Shown piece by piece: positions 25,353-33,589 of a DNA stretch of 64,000 nt. Under the pieces are notes generated by a model that had not been told where the DNA came from, did not search any database, and worked only from the letters and a program-made list of their open reading frames with translations. Position numbers and translations under genes: made by a program. This DNA comes from Hellea sp. (lineage in GTDB: Bacteria; Pseudomonadota; Alphaproteobacteria; Caulobacterales; Maricaulaceae), in the NCBI GenBank assembly GCA_028224375.1, contig JAOIVW010000004.1, positions 105,826 to 169,825 on the forward strand. Direction: 5' to 3'. Position 1 is the stretch's first letter. Each line of letters opens with the position of its first letter.

Positions 25353-26239
25353 GTCTCGAGCCAATGCCTTAAGAGGTGATGCGCAATTGTAAAACGGGGG
25401 AGTCGTAAAAACGCGTCTCCAGTTTTGTCGTAAACGGCTTGCACCTCGTCCCGAGTAAACCATTTTGCGTCCTCAAGTTCAGCTTTATTTATGGTCAAAG
25501 CTTCACTCTCGGCGTCACAAACCACGCCCATCATTAATTGACTGGGCCACGGCCAAGGCTGACTGAAAATATAGCGCGGATTTTTAATCTTGATTCCGAC
25601 CTCTTCAAAGGTCTCGCGGGCCACAGCTTCTTCCATGGACTCACCGGGCGAGATAAATCCGGCTAGGGCAGACATAGCCCCTTCGGGCCAGCCTGCGCCG
25701 CGTCCGAGCAAGACTTTGTCGCCTGATAAAATCAACATAATCACGACTGGATTGACGCGCGGAAAATGCTCGGTCTCACAGCTTGGGCATTTTCGTTTTA
25801 ATCCGCCCTCTTGAGGTTGACTCACTTGGCCGCAATTCGCGCAGAAACGGTTGTTTATATGCCAATCCAGCAAAGATTTTGCTCGTCCGGCCAAGGCCAT
25901 GTCTTCTACGGATAGGAAACGGGCTGCGCTGCGCAGTTCTTTATAATCATCTTTATGAGTCACATCTTCAGGATTTTGAAGAGAGGCGGCAAAGATTGGC
26001 GCGTCGCCCTCTAGCCCTAAGAAAATAGGGCCAGGATCGATAAGGTTACGCCCGATAAGTTCTGAGGGGTGAATGCGGTAAAGCCCGCCTGTTTCTTTGA
26101 GGGCAGGCGAGCCCTTATGAAAGCAAATGCAGCGAGCTTGCGGCTTTGCTAAAAAAGCTTGAAGCTCAGCGGCAGAGCGCTGTGTCTCAACGTGATCAAT
26201 CCTGCCGCCCGCAAAGGGCATAATAAAGTTATCTGTCAT
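25349..26239 (-). CDS. nudC: NADH pyrophosphatase / NAD-decapping hydrolase
   Basis: A 296-residue Nudix enzyme. The N-terminal NUDIX-like domain is followed by a four-Cys zinc ribbon (FCANCG, RKCPSCE) and the Nudix box GFISPGESMEEAVARETFEE. The downstream SQPWPWPSQLMMG motif is the NudC-specific SQPWPFPxS signature. NudC hydrolyses NAD(H) and removes NAD caps from RNA. A complete gene. Confidence 0.95.
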   Translation of the reverse strand: MTDNFIMPFAGGRIDHVETQRSAAELQAFLAKPQARCICFHKGSPALKETGGLYRIHPSELIGRNLIDPGPIFLGLEGDAPIFAASLQNPEDVTHKDDYKELRSAARFLSVEDMALAGRAKSLLDWHINNRFCANCGQVSQPQEGGLKRKCPSCETEHFPRVNPVVIMLILSGDKVLLGRGAGWPEGAMSALAGFISPGESMEEAVARETFEEVGIKIKNPRYIFSQPWPWPSQLMMGVVCDAESEALTINKAELEDAKWFTRDEVQAVYDKTGDAFLRLPRFTIAHHLLRHWLET

Positions 26240-26488
26240 GGAAAACCTGTAACGGGTTCAGTTCACTTTGCCTATGACGTTTTTCACGCTCGCAAACGTG
26301 AATTATGCAAAATGATATTAGATTTCAAATCACAGAGAAATGATGAGTAAAAAGACCAGAACGCCATATCGATACTTGCAAGACAGGAAAACCACCGCTT
26401 AATATTAACTGATGAGACGCTCGAAGTCTCTCCTAGCCAGTCCAAAATCTGGTATATATTAAATGGATACACATCTGATGAGGAATGC

Positions 26489-27343
26489 ATGATACATAAG
26501 ATACTAAAACCAACTTTAACACTCTGCATGCTGACGATACTCGCTGGTTGCGCGACGGTGGAGCGGTTAGCTATTCCAAAGTCTGACCTGATTTCAACTG
26601 ACCTTCAAAAGTCAGGGAGTCAAAGTTTTATATCTCATCAAGCTTGGGATGCGTTTTTACAGCGCTACACTCAGCTTGGGGATGATGACATTGTGCGCGT
26701 TAATTATGCTGGGGTGAATGATCAAGATAAACAGAAATTGGACGCATATATCCAAGATTTGAGCAATCGTGATGCCTCTCAGTTTACCCGTAACGCACAG
26801 CTCGCCTATTGGGTTAATCTCTACAATGCTCTGACAGTTTCAGTCATATTAGACCATTATCCGGTCGACACTATCCGTGATATTAAAAAAGGTCTTTTCG
26901 ATGTTGGGCCATGAAACGAAAAGCGTATCACAGTGAATGGGCGCGAGCTTAGTCTGTATGATATTGAAAATGGTATAGTGCGTCCCTTGTGGCCTGATGA
27001 TCCACGGGTGCATTATGTATTAAATTGCGCAGCGATTGGTTGCCCTAATCTCGAACAATCGGCCTATACTGCAAATAATATTATGGAGCGGCTTCAGCAA
27101 AACGCCATTCTATACGTCAATCATCCGCGCGGGGTATCCTTGTCGGATAATGGAGACCTGACCGTTTCTAAAATTTATAATTGGTATCGGGGTGACTTCG
27201 GAACGTCAGATGCAAATGTCATTCGTCATATAAGCCAATATGCGAATCCTGACCTTAAAACCAGATTAGAGCAATCTGAGAGGATAAAGCACTATATCTA
27301 TGATTGGTCGCTTAATGACACATCAACCGTTTCTGAGCCTTAA
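26489..27343 (+). pseudogene. DUF547 lipoprotein gene interrupted by one in-frame TGA
   Basis: The frame begins with a lipobox (LAGC) signal and the DUF547 domain (VNYAGV, AYWVNLYNALTV, YPVDTIRDI), stops at TGA 26912-26914 after DVGP, and goes on in the same frame to a full C-terminal half (ITVNGRELSLYDIENGIVRP, HYVLNCAAIGCPNL, NWYRGDF). Relatives have Trp after GP, so a single TGG to TGA change explains the stop. No shift or deletion is needed. It is either a fresh pseudogene, a sequencing error, or a readthrough site. Confidence 0.88.
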
Positions 27344-27386
27344 ATTTGCAGGGCTACCTAAGAGCCTTGTGACCCTTAGCTCTGTA

Positions 27387-27404
27387 AAATGTTACAAAAC
27401 ATTT
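27387..27404. promoter_or_regulatory. 18-bp inverted repeat upstream of the outer-membrane barrel gene
   Basis: AAATGTT-ACAA-AACATTT is a perfect 7-bp inverted repeat in the 200-base gap after the DUF547 gene. Further on, GTATCAGT occurs twice before the barrel gene. It may be an operator; no known family is recognised. Confidence 0.25.
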
Positions 27405-27544
27405 CTGATTATTACAGAAGAAGAATAAACTGTGGTAAAAATGTATCAGTACATATGCCATCACACCATTCACAGTTAATTGTTATTGTATCAGTCATCT
27501 TTTTAGGAAAAGTTTTATTATCTTTTAAAATAAAGGGAAAGATC

Positions 27545-28075
27545 ATGAAATTTTTGAAAATCGCTATAAGCGCGGTGGCTATTGCAGGATTTGCTACAAC
27601 AGCCTCTGCTCAAGACACGGGTGCTTACATTAATGCTGGTGTGGATGCTTTTGAATTTGACGCCTATACGCTCTCTGGGAAGCTTGGTTATAAGTTTACG
27701 AAATATTTTGGCGTCGAAGGTCAAGCCGGTTTTGGCATCATTGATGATGACGATACTATCCAAGGTATCGATACTAGCGTTGGTGTTGACAGCACTTTTT
27801 CTGGGTTCGGTATCGCGCGTATTCCGACAGGTTCAGGTTTAAATCTCTTTATCCGTGGGGGCTATCATTTTACTCAGCTGAGTGCATCAGCTGGCGATTT
27901 TGATGTTGATGTTGATGTTGACGGTTTTGCTCTCGGCATAGGGAGTGAGTATAGCTGGGACGGCAAAAATGGTATTCGCCTTGAATATACATATTTGGAC
28001 GCCGGTAGCGATGACGATTTCGATATCGATGGCGGAAGTAATGTTTACTCGCTTTCATATGTACGTAATTTCTAA
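27545..28075 (+). CDS. Outer-membrane beta-barrel protein (porin/opacity-like)
   Basis: A 176-residue protein with a cleavable signal peptide (to TASAQ) and alternating hydrophobic strands, closing with a terminal aromatic, SYVRNF, the hallmark of outer-membrane barrels. Aspartate-rich loops (DFDVDVDVD, DDDFDIDGG) may bind cations. The size suggests an eight-stranded OmpA/Opa-like barrel. The ATG is supported by AAGGGA; a longer open frame upstream is not used. A terminator follows at once. Confidence 0.88.
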   Translation: MKFLKIAISAVAIAGFATTASAQDTGAYINAGVDAFEFDAYTLSGKLGYKFTKYFGVEGQAGFGIIDDDDTIQGIDTSVGVDSTFSGFGIARIPTGSGLNLFIRGGYHFTQLSASAGDFDVDVDVDGFALGIGSEYSWDGKNGIRLEYTYLDAGSDDDFDIDGGSNVYSLSYVRNF

Positions 28076-28097
28076 TCTTATAGACATGTAAGTTTAA

Positions 28098-28126
28098 AAG
28101 CCTCGGTCTTTGGCCGGGGCTTTTTT
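28098..28126 (+). terminator. Rho-independent terminator after the barrel gene
   Basis: AAGCCTCGG and CCGGGGCTT pair with one mismatch or wobble around a short loop, followed by six Ts, and end the barrel transcript before the SRP RNA gene. Confidence 0.85.
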
Positions 28127-28140
28127 AATGGGCGAAACAC

Positions 28141-28169
28141 TTGCCATGAGCCAACGCATTGCCTATTTA
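28141..28169 (+). promoter_or_regulatory. Sigma-70-type promoter of the SRP RNA
   Basis: TTGCCA (28141-28146) and TATTTA (28164-28169) are separated by 17 bases, and the 5' end of the SRP RNA stem begins seven to eight bases further on, where transcription should start. Confidence 0.6.
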
Positions 28170-28175
28170 CCCGCT

Positions 28176-28272
28176 CGGAAGGCTGGCTTGGACGGCACTC
28201 TTGTTAACCCGGTCAGGTCGGGAACGAAGCAGCCGCATGCGAGTCCTTGTCGGGTCAGGTTCAGTCTTCCAC
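28176..28272 (+). ncRNA. ffs: Signal recognition particle RNA, small (4.5S) type
   Basis: The conserved SRP core GGTCAGGTCGGGAACGAAGC is present at 28211-28230, with the 3' side GGGTCAGGTTCAG opposite. The ends pair over nine positions: GGAAGGCTG (28177-28185) with CAGTCTTCC (28262-28270), including one G-U. The length of about 97 bases is typical of alphaproteobacterial SRP RNA. It binds Ffh to target membrane proteins. The exact ends are inferred from the pairing. Confidence 0.93.
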
Positions 28273-28377
28273 CGTTTTATGTTTGCGCGTCGCCGACCAA
28301 CCCGATGCGCGCTTTGCGCCTGAATTGCTAGCCGATTTTGGGTAGTGCAAAGTTCATTTCCTCTCCATACTCACCAC

Positions 28378-28947
28378 ATGAACCCTACGCCAAAAATAGC
28401 TGTCATCCTCGCCGGTGGTAAAGCGCGCCGTTTTGGCGGGCGGGACAAAGGCGAAATCCTCATTAATCATGAACGCGTGATTGATATCATTTACGCGCGC
28501 CTAAAACCTCAATCGCAGAGGATACTTATCTCGGGCGCCCATGATTATAATTTAGGGTTTGAGGTCGTTCCTGATGTGCAGGCCGCTCCTGGTGGACCTG
28601 TCGGCGGAATTTATTCTATCTGGAGCGTATTAAAAAAAGACGCGGCCGAGGGCTTTTTCACAGTGCCGGTCGACGGTCCTAACTTACCTCATGATCTGAC
28701 GGAACGACTTTACAGCCCATCGGCTTCGACTCTCGCGGTAGATAAGACAGGGCGGCATCCGACTTATGCATGGTGGCGAATGATTGATTTAGAAAAAATA
28801 TTGACTGGGCTCGATTTCTCAAAGTCTATATCACTCAATAAATTGGCCGAACTTTCGGCAGCACAGCCTGTGAAATGGGAAGGGGCAGACAACTTTTTAA
28901 ATATAAATAATCTCCATGACTTCAAAGTATTTGTAAAGGACGCTTGA
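28378..28947 (+). CDS. MobA-like nucleotidyltransferase (molybdenum cofactor guanylyltransferase type)
   Basis: A 189-residue enzyme with the glycosyltransferase-A nucleotide-binding start AVILAGGKARRFGGRDKGE and the FFTVPVDGPNLP metal-binding region, as in MobA, which attaches GMP to molybdopterin. The ATG at 28378 is the first before the conserved start; an upstream in-frame ATG at 28345 has no ribosome-binding site. No other molybdenum genes are near, so substrate assignment is by family only. Confidence 0.85.
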   Translation: MNPTPKIAVILAGGKARRFGGRDKGEILINHERVIDIIYARLKPQSQRILISGAHDYNLGFEVVPDVQAAPGGPVGGIYSIWSVLKKDAAEGFFTVPVDGPNLPHDLTERLYSPSASTLAVDKTGRHPTYAWWRMIDLEKILTGLDFSKSISLNKLAELSAAQPVKWEGADNFLNINNLHDFKVFVKDA

Positions 28948-28986
28948 CGTGTCAAGCTTCCTTGTCTAAGTAAAGCATGCTTGACA
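28942..28986 (+). promoter_or_regulatory. Palindrome and half-site in front of the membrane protein/XRE pair
   Basis: GCTTGAC-GT-GTCAAGC (28942-28957) is a 7-bp inverted repeat, and a third copy GCTTGACA lies at 28979-28986. A possible promoter TTGACG-N17-TAAGTA overlaps the palindrome, so a repressor bound there would block it. The XRE protein encoded two genes on is the obvious candidate for self-control. Inference only. Confidence 0.4.
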
Positions 28987-29002
28987 TACACAGGAGCTAA
29001 TC

Positions 29003-29398
29003 GTGAAACCAATATTAGTCTACAAACGCTATGCATTTACGACCTTAGGGGCCGGTTTAGGTTATCTAGGAAGTGTTATCGGCACTGCCTCTCTGCATGA
29101 TAAAGTTCCTGATGGGTCTGCCGTGGGTATATTTATCTCCCTTATTCCAGCCATATTTATTGGCTTTATGTTGAGAGCATTTTGGCGTTACCTCAAGGAT
29201 AGCGATGAGGTCGTGAGACACGACCTAACCCAAGCTATAATGGCGGGCGTATTTGCCCTTTTAATGCTAAGCGGAGGATGGGGCTTGGTTGAATTGTTCA
29301 ACGACAGCATGCCTCGATTGCCAATCTTTTACGCTTTTCCCGCCTTCTTCATAATTTTTGGCTTTGTCAGCGCCATTAACTATAAGCGGTGTGTGTAA
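29003..29398 (+). CDS. Four-helix membrane protein paired with an XRE regulator
   Basis: A 131-residue protein starting with GTG after AGGAG. Four hydrophobic segments are visible (about 12-30, 44-62, 78-98, 106-124). It is one base from an XRE regulator gene, a common arrangement in which a small membrane protein and a Cro-like repressor form a unit. No function can be assigned from sequence. Confidence 0.75.
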   Translation: MKPILVYKRYAFTTLGAGLGYLGSVIGTASLHDKVPDGSAVGIFISLIPAIFIGFMLRAFWRYLKDSDEVVRHDLTQAIMAGVFALLMLSGGWGLVELFNDSMPRLPIFYAFPAFFIIFGFVSAINYKRCV

Positions 29399-29399
29399 G

Positions 29400-29600
29400 A
29401 TGGAAAATAATCTCAAGTCCCTACGCGCCGAAAAAGGATGGTCACAGGCTGCATTGGGCGATCAGCTTGAAATCTCCCGCCAATCCGTGAACGCGATTGA
29501 GACCGGACGTTATGATCCATCTCTGCCGCTCGCCTTTAAAATTGCGCGGCTATTCGGATGTTCCATTGAGGCTATCTTCGATGATAGCAAGGCCTCTTAG
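29400..29600 (+). CDS. Small XRE-family transcriptional regulator
   Basis: A 66-residue protein that is little more than a Cro/C1-type helix-turn-helix: SLRAEKGWSQAALGDQLEIS with recognition helix RQSVNAIETGRYDPSL. This matches the YozG-like short regulators. The ATG is preferred because it begins one base after the membrane protein's stop; an open frame extends further back without a site. The end overlaps a convergent gene by four bases. Confidence 0.9.
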   Translation: MENNLKSLRAEKGWSQAALGDQLEISRQSVNAIETGRYDPSLPLAFKIARLFGCSIEAIFDDSKAS

Positions 29601-30610
29601 GATTTTTGCTGCTGAGCGTTTAATAGCATATCAAAATTAGAAAGCTTCATCTCAGAAAGGCGAGCATGAAGCTTTTGACTGTAAAGACTATCCGTTAATT
29701 GTGGGACGCGTGTTATGTCCGTATCATAACGTTCAGCTTCGAAATCTTTTACGAAATTACAGGACTCTTGCCCGAGTAGGGTTTCGGGGTTTTGCCGCAA
29801 ATCTGCAGAAAGCTGAGCTATAGCCGTCACATCTACTCCTGGGCTGAATCTTGCGAACCCTCGATATAAAAACGTCTCATCAACATAGTTGTCGCTTCTT
29901 GCAATCAGTTCCGCGATGAGAGCCTGCAGCAGAGCATTAGGCGTCATAGATTTTAGCAGTAATACGATTGGATCAGAGGTGAATTCCGGATGCATCTTCG
30001 GATGCGGCATGTTCAGCTCGAGCGTGACAGCCGCTAAGCCATTACGAAGATTTTGAGTATCCAGTAAGCTAAAATGCCCATTGTCAAACTTTACTAGGTC
30101 AAGGGAGCCTTTAAAAGACAGGTCTGAGCGAGCGGGCTTTTCGAGTATCTCGGCGTTACGGGCCATGAGAGGTAAATCGTGGTGATTATTAAAAGGCGTT
30201 GTTGTTTTGCCGTCTAACTTCAGGGTGAAAAGCTCTCGAATTTCATGTTCGCGGGCTTTCTTGATGGCGAGAAAAGCCGTCTGTATTATCTCCGATGTCG
30301 GAAGATTACGCTCAACGCGCCACTTTCGTCCAAAGACGATTTTTGGCCCCGTTTGTTTGGATATACTGCGATAATTATCATATCCAACAATGCCAATTTG
30401 CAAAATGAGACTATCCGCCTTTTCGCTCACAAAAATAGGATAGCGGTCAGAAAATTCTATATCGGCTATGATATTTTCAACGGAAGCGAGGCTGTGCGAA
30501 TAATGCAGGTAATGCTGAGGGATACAGCTACGCCCATTGCGAAGCGTCAAAGTCGGCGCATTATCAATCGCGCGCTCACCTTGATTTAATCCTTCAGACA
30601 TGATGTCCAT
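29597..30610 (-). CDS. Conserved-looking protein of unknown function
   Basis: A 337-residue soluble protein with no signal peptide, membrane helix or motif I recognise. It contains SYRSI-like YDNYRSISKQTGPKIVFGRK, an internal helical stretch (SMTPNALLQALIAELIARSD) and an Arg/Asp-rich C-terminal third. AGGA seven bases before the ATG supports the start. It is monocistronic, convergent to the XRE gene and divergent to nothing close. Codon use is like its neighbours. I cannot name a function. Confidence 0.75.
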   Translation of the reverse strand: MDIMSEGLNQGERAIDNAPTLTLRNGRSCIPQHYLHYSHSLASVENIIADIEFSDRYPIFVSEKADSLILQIGIVGYDNYRSISKQTGPKIVFGRKWRVERNLPTSEIIQTAFLAIKKAREHEIRELFTLKLDGKTTTPFNNHHDLPLMARNAEILEKPARSDLSFKGSLDLVKFDNGHFSLLDTQNLRNGLAAVTLELNMPHPKMHPEFTSDPIVLLLKSMTPNALLQALIAELIARSDNYVDETFLYRGFARFSPGVDVTAIAQLSADLRQNPETLLGQESCNFVKDFEAERYDTDITRVPQLTDSLYSQKLHARLSEMKLSNFDMLLNAQQQKS

Positions 30611-30705
30611 ATTTATTCCTGTTGACGAAGAGTGCGTGTGTGTGACTTACATATTACGCACAGGCACGAACAAAGTTCATCGTGATTCAGAAATTATGAG
30701 ACTTT

Positions 30706-31200
30706 TTAAAGACGGGGCACAGCATTGCTGATGAGGTTCAGCGGAATAGAGTAGCTTTCTTTTGTCTGCCGCAGCACGATACGAGACTGCACGTCCGAAA
30801 TTAGGTCGATTGACAGTAAGACTTCGCGCAGGAAATCCTCATAGGAATGCATGTTTTTTGTCACGACGCGCAGCATGAAATCGACAGCGCCCGTAACAGA
30901 AGCGCATTGTACAATTTCGGGCATACGGGCGACGGCTTTTTCAAACTTTTCCATATTGGTACGATTTGGAAGAGCGAGTTTCACGGCGACAAAAACTTCG
31001 AAATCGAGACCTAATTTTGTACGGTCTAAAATCGTCACGCGCTGCTTGATAATGCCTATCTCTTCCATGCGCTTAATGCGGCGCCAACAAGGTGAGGAGG
31101 ACAAGCCGACCTTATCTGCTATGTCTGCGACCGAGAGGGCGGCATTACTTTGAATAAGGTGTAAAATTTTGGCATCAATACCATCAATTTGTTCAGGCAT
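30706..31200 (-). CDS. Lrp/AsnC-family regulator, probable BkdR
   Basis: A 164-residue regulator: N-terminal HTH (ALSVADIADKVGLSSSPCWR RIKRM region) and C-terminal RAM/ligand-binding domain (VAVKLALPNRTNMEKFEKAV, VTGAVDFMLRVVTKN). It is divergent from the bkd operon, the arrangement of Pseudomonas BkdR, which senses branched-chain amino acids and activates bkd. Assignment as BkdR rests on position and family. Confidence 0.88.
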   Translation of the reverse strand: MPEQIDGIDAKILHLIQSNAALSVADIADKVGLSSSPCWRRIKRMEEIGIIKQRVTILDRTKLGLDFEVFVAVKLALPNRTNMEKFEKAVARMPEIVQCASVTGAVDFMLRVVTKNMHSYEDFLREVLLSIDLISDVQSRIVLRQTKESYSIPLNLISNAVPRL

Positions 31201-31234
31201 GTTTCGCCTCCCTATAAGTTTATGGCGGCAAATT

Positions 31235-31266
31235 ATTGTGCATTTTCTGGAAATTCAACACACAAT
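31235..31266. promoter_or_regulatory. Candidate Lrp-type operator between regulator and bkd operon
   Basis: ATTGTG (31235-31240) and CACAAT (31261-31266) form an inverted repeat around an AT-rich core with its own imperfect symmetry (ATTTTCTGGAAATT). It lies in the 116-base divergent gap. Such nested palindromes are typical of Lrp binding sites, but this one is unproven. Confidence 0.3.
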
Positions 31267-31316
31267 CTTGTAGGATTCGACATATATTTGAAAAAGACTA
31301 TCATATTATCGTGAGA

Positions 31317-32570
31317 ATGGACGCCCAGATGACAAAAAAGTCTAATCAATCTCGTCTTTATGTGCCTGAGCCGCCCTTTCGGCCAGGCGATACGCCTGAT
31401 TACTCGCATATCTCTGTGCCAGCCGATCACTCTCCGCCCCGACCTGACCCTCTCTGTGATGACCATGAAACGGTAGAGCATGCGACGAGCCTTATTCGGG
31501 TTTTACGGTTTAATGGCGAAGCCGTGGGGGATTGGGCCCCAAGCCTGACGGCAGATCAAAAGCGCAAAGGGCTGCGCGATATGATGATGACCCGCGCGAT
31601 GGATGACCGCATGTTCAATATGCAGCGCCAGGGAAAGATGAGCTTTTATATGAAATCGCGCGGCGAAGAGGCGGTCTCTGTGGCCCATTCTATGGCTCTG
31701 CGCAAAGACGATATGACGTTCCCGACCTATCGCCAACAAGGCATTTTGATTAATCGCGGTGCCTCCATCAAAGAAATGATGTGCCAGTGTTTATCCAATG
31801 CTGGGGATCGCTTGCAGGGAAAATCGATACCGGTCTTATACTCTTTCCGTGACTTTGGCTTTTTCTCTGTGTCAGGTAATTTGGGAACGCAGATGATTCA
31901 AGCTGTGGGTTGGGGGATGGCTGAGGCCTATAAAGACAGTGATGGCATTGCCAGCGCCTTTACGGGTGAGGGCGCGACGGCTGAAGGTGATTTTCATTAT
32001 GCCCTGAACTTTGCCTCGACATATCGCGCGCCCGTGATTTTGAATGTGGTGAATAATCAGTGGGCGATTTCATCCTTTCAAGGCATTGCGGCTGGCGAGG
32101 GCGAAACCTTTGCAGCACGCGGCAGCGGCTTTGGCTTGGCAACACTTCGCGTCGACGGGAATGATTTTCTGGCTGTCTATGCCGCGACAGAGTGGGCGGC
32201 TGAACGGGCGCGTAAAGGCGGCGGCGCCACTTTGATTGAACATTTCACTTATCGCAAAGAAGGGCATTCCACATCGGATGACCCGACAAAATACCGTCCC
32301 GAAAATGAACCTGAAGTCTGGCCCTTTGGCGATCCTATTGATCGCTTAAAAACACATCTTATACAGAGCGGTGAATGGGACGAAGAACGACACGTAGCCC
32401 AAGAAGAAGAATGCAAAGTTGAAATCCGCCAAATTTATAAAGAGGCCGAGAAGATGGGGACTCTCTCTAGCGCGACGAATGTCAATGATTTCACTATGTT
32501 TGAGCAGGTCTATGAAGAGCTGCCCGGTCATTTGCAGGCGCAAATCGAAGCCTTCAAAGAAGAGCTATAA
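31317..32570 (+). CDS. bkdA1: Branched-chain 2-oxoacid dehydrogenase E1 alpha
   Basis: About 417 residues, closely following the bacterial BkdA1 pattern: LYVPEPPFRPGDTPDYSHI near the start, RQGKMSFYMKSRGEEA, and the thiamine-diphosphate motif GEGATAEGDFHYALN...NNQWAIS. With E1 beta it decarboxylates keto acids of Val, Leu and Ile. The ATG at 31317 is taken; another in-frame ATG lies four codons later, and neither has a strong ribosome-binding site. First gene of a three-gene operon. Confidence 0.94.
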   Translation: MDAQMTKKSNQSRLYVPEPPFRPGDTPDYSHISVPADHSPPRPDPLCDDHETVEHATSLIRVLRFNGEAVGDWAPSLTADQKRKGLRDMMMTRAMDDRMFNMQRQGKMSFYMKSRGEEAVSVAHSMALRKDDMTFPTYRQQGILINRGASIKEMMCQCLSNAGDRLQGKSIPVLYSFRDFGFFSVSGNLGTQMIQAVGWGMAEAYKDSDGIASAFTGEGATAEGDFHYALNFASTYRAPVILNVVNNQWAISSFQGIAAGEGETFAARGSGFGLATLRVDGNDFLAVYAATEWAAERARKGGGATLIEHFTYRKEGHSTSDDPTKYRPENEPEVWPFGDPIDRLKTHLIQSGEWDEERHVAQEEECKVEIRQIYKEAEKMGTLSSATNVNDFTMFEQVYEELPGHLQAQIEAFKEEL

Positions 32571-32572
32571 TC

Positions 32573-33589
32573 ATGGCCAGAATGAATATGATCGAAGCCA
32601 TCCGCGATGCGATGGATATAAAGATGACGCAGGACTCCAATGTCCTCGTCTTCGGTGAAGATGTTGGCTATTTTGGCGGCGTCTTTCGTGCTACAGCCGG
32701 CTTGCAGGAAAAGCACGGTTTGCACCGCTGTTTTGATACGCCGATTTCCGAAGGCGGCATTGTCGGTATTGCGATTGGTATGGCGGCCAATGGTCTGCGC
32801 CCTGTCGCTGAAATCCAATTCGCTGATTATATTTATCCGGGATATGATCAAATCGCCTCTGAGGCGGCACGGCTGCGCTATCGTTCTAACGGCGAGTTTT
32901 CTGCCCCGCTAACTATCCGCACCCCCGTGGGCGGAGGCATTTATGGCGGGACAACACATAGTCAAAGTCCGGAGGCCTTGTTCACCCATATTGCGGGCCT
33001 GAAAACGGTTATTCCGTCAAACCCTTACGATGCGAAGGGCATGTTGATTACAGCCATAGAAGATAATGATCCCGTCTTATTCTTGGAGCCCAAGCGCCTT
33101 TATAACGGCCCCTTTTATGGGGACCCACATATCCCCTCTGTGAGCTGGGCCAAGCATGAGTTAGGCGAGGTTCCCGAAGGTCATTATAAAGTCCCGTTCG
33201 AGTCTGTTCGCAAAATCAATGAAGGGTCTGACCTGACCATATTGGCTTATGGCACGATGGTTTGGGTGGCCGAGGCGGCCGCTAAAGAAGCTGGCGTGAA
33301 TGCTGATATTCTTGATCTTAGATCGCTGTTGCCGCTTGATATTGAGGCCATCTCAGAGTCTGTCAAAAAGACAGGACGCTGCCTCATTCTCCACGAAGCC
33401 ACACGCACATCAGGATTTGGCGCGGAACTCTCGGCGCAAGTTGCCGAGGCCTGTTTCTTCTCGCTTGAAGCGCCTATTGTGCGCGTAACAGGCTGGGATA
33501 CACCTTATCCTCATGCTCAAGAATGGGCCTATTTCCCTGGACCAAAACGCGTTATGAATGGCATCAGAAAAGTCATGGGCGATAGCTAA
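32573..33589 (+). CDS. bkdA2: Branched-chain 2-oxoacid dehydrogenase E1 beta
   Basis: A 338-residue transketolase-like subunit: NMIEAIRDAMDIKM and VFGEDVGYFGGVFRATAGLQ at the start (Glu activates ThDP), ALNGLRPVAEIQFADYIYP-type region and a C-terminal domain ending GPKRVMNGIRKVM. It starts two bases after bkdA1 and its last base is the first base of the E2 start codon (TAATG). Confidence 0.95.
   Translation: MARMNMIEAIRDAMDIKMTQDSNVLVFGEDVGYFGGVFRATAGLQEKHGLHRCFDTPISEGGIVGIAIGMAANGLRPVAEIQFADYIYPGYDQIASEAARLRYRSNGEFSAPLTIRTPVGGGIYGGTTHSQSPEALFTHIAGLKTVIPSNPYDAKGMLITAIEDNDPVLFLEPKRLYNGPFYGDPHIPSVSWAKHELGEVPEGHYKVPFESVRKINEGSDLTILAYGTMVWVAEAAAKEAGVNADILDLRSLLPLDIEAISESVKKTGRCLILHEATRTSGFGAELSAQVAEACFFSLEAPIVRVTGWDTPYPHAQEWAYFPGPKRVMNGIRKVMGDS

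Noticed and set aside
26233..26253. CTGTCAT and CTGTAAC near the nudC start, looking like a Pho box
   Set aside because: The two copies are 14 rather than 11 bases apart and overlap the start codon.
26283..26302. Inverted repeat TTCACG/CGTGAA upstream of nudC
   Set aside because: Six-base arms with an eight-base gap are expected by chance; no T-run and no known operator.
26933..27343. Independent gene for the second half of DUF547
   Set aside because: It continues the upstream frame exactly and lacks a ribosome-binding site, so it is treated as part of the interrupted gene.
28273..28335. Coding-like stretch after the SRP RNA (reads VADQPDARFAPELLADFG before a stop)
   Set aside because: No start, no continuation and no recognised family; could be an old gene remnant, but it cannot be supported.
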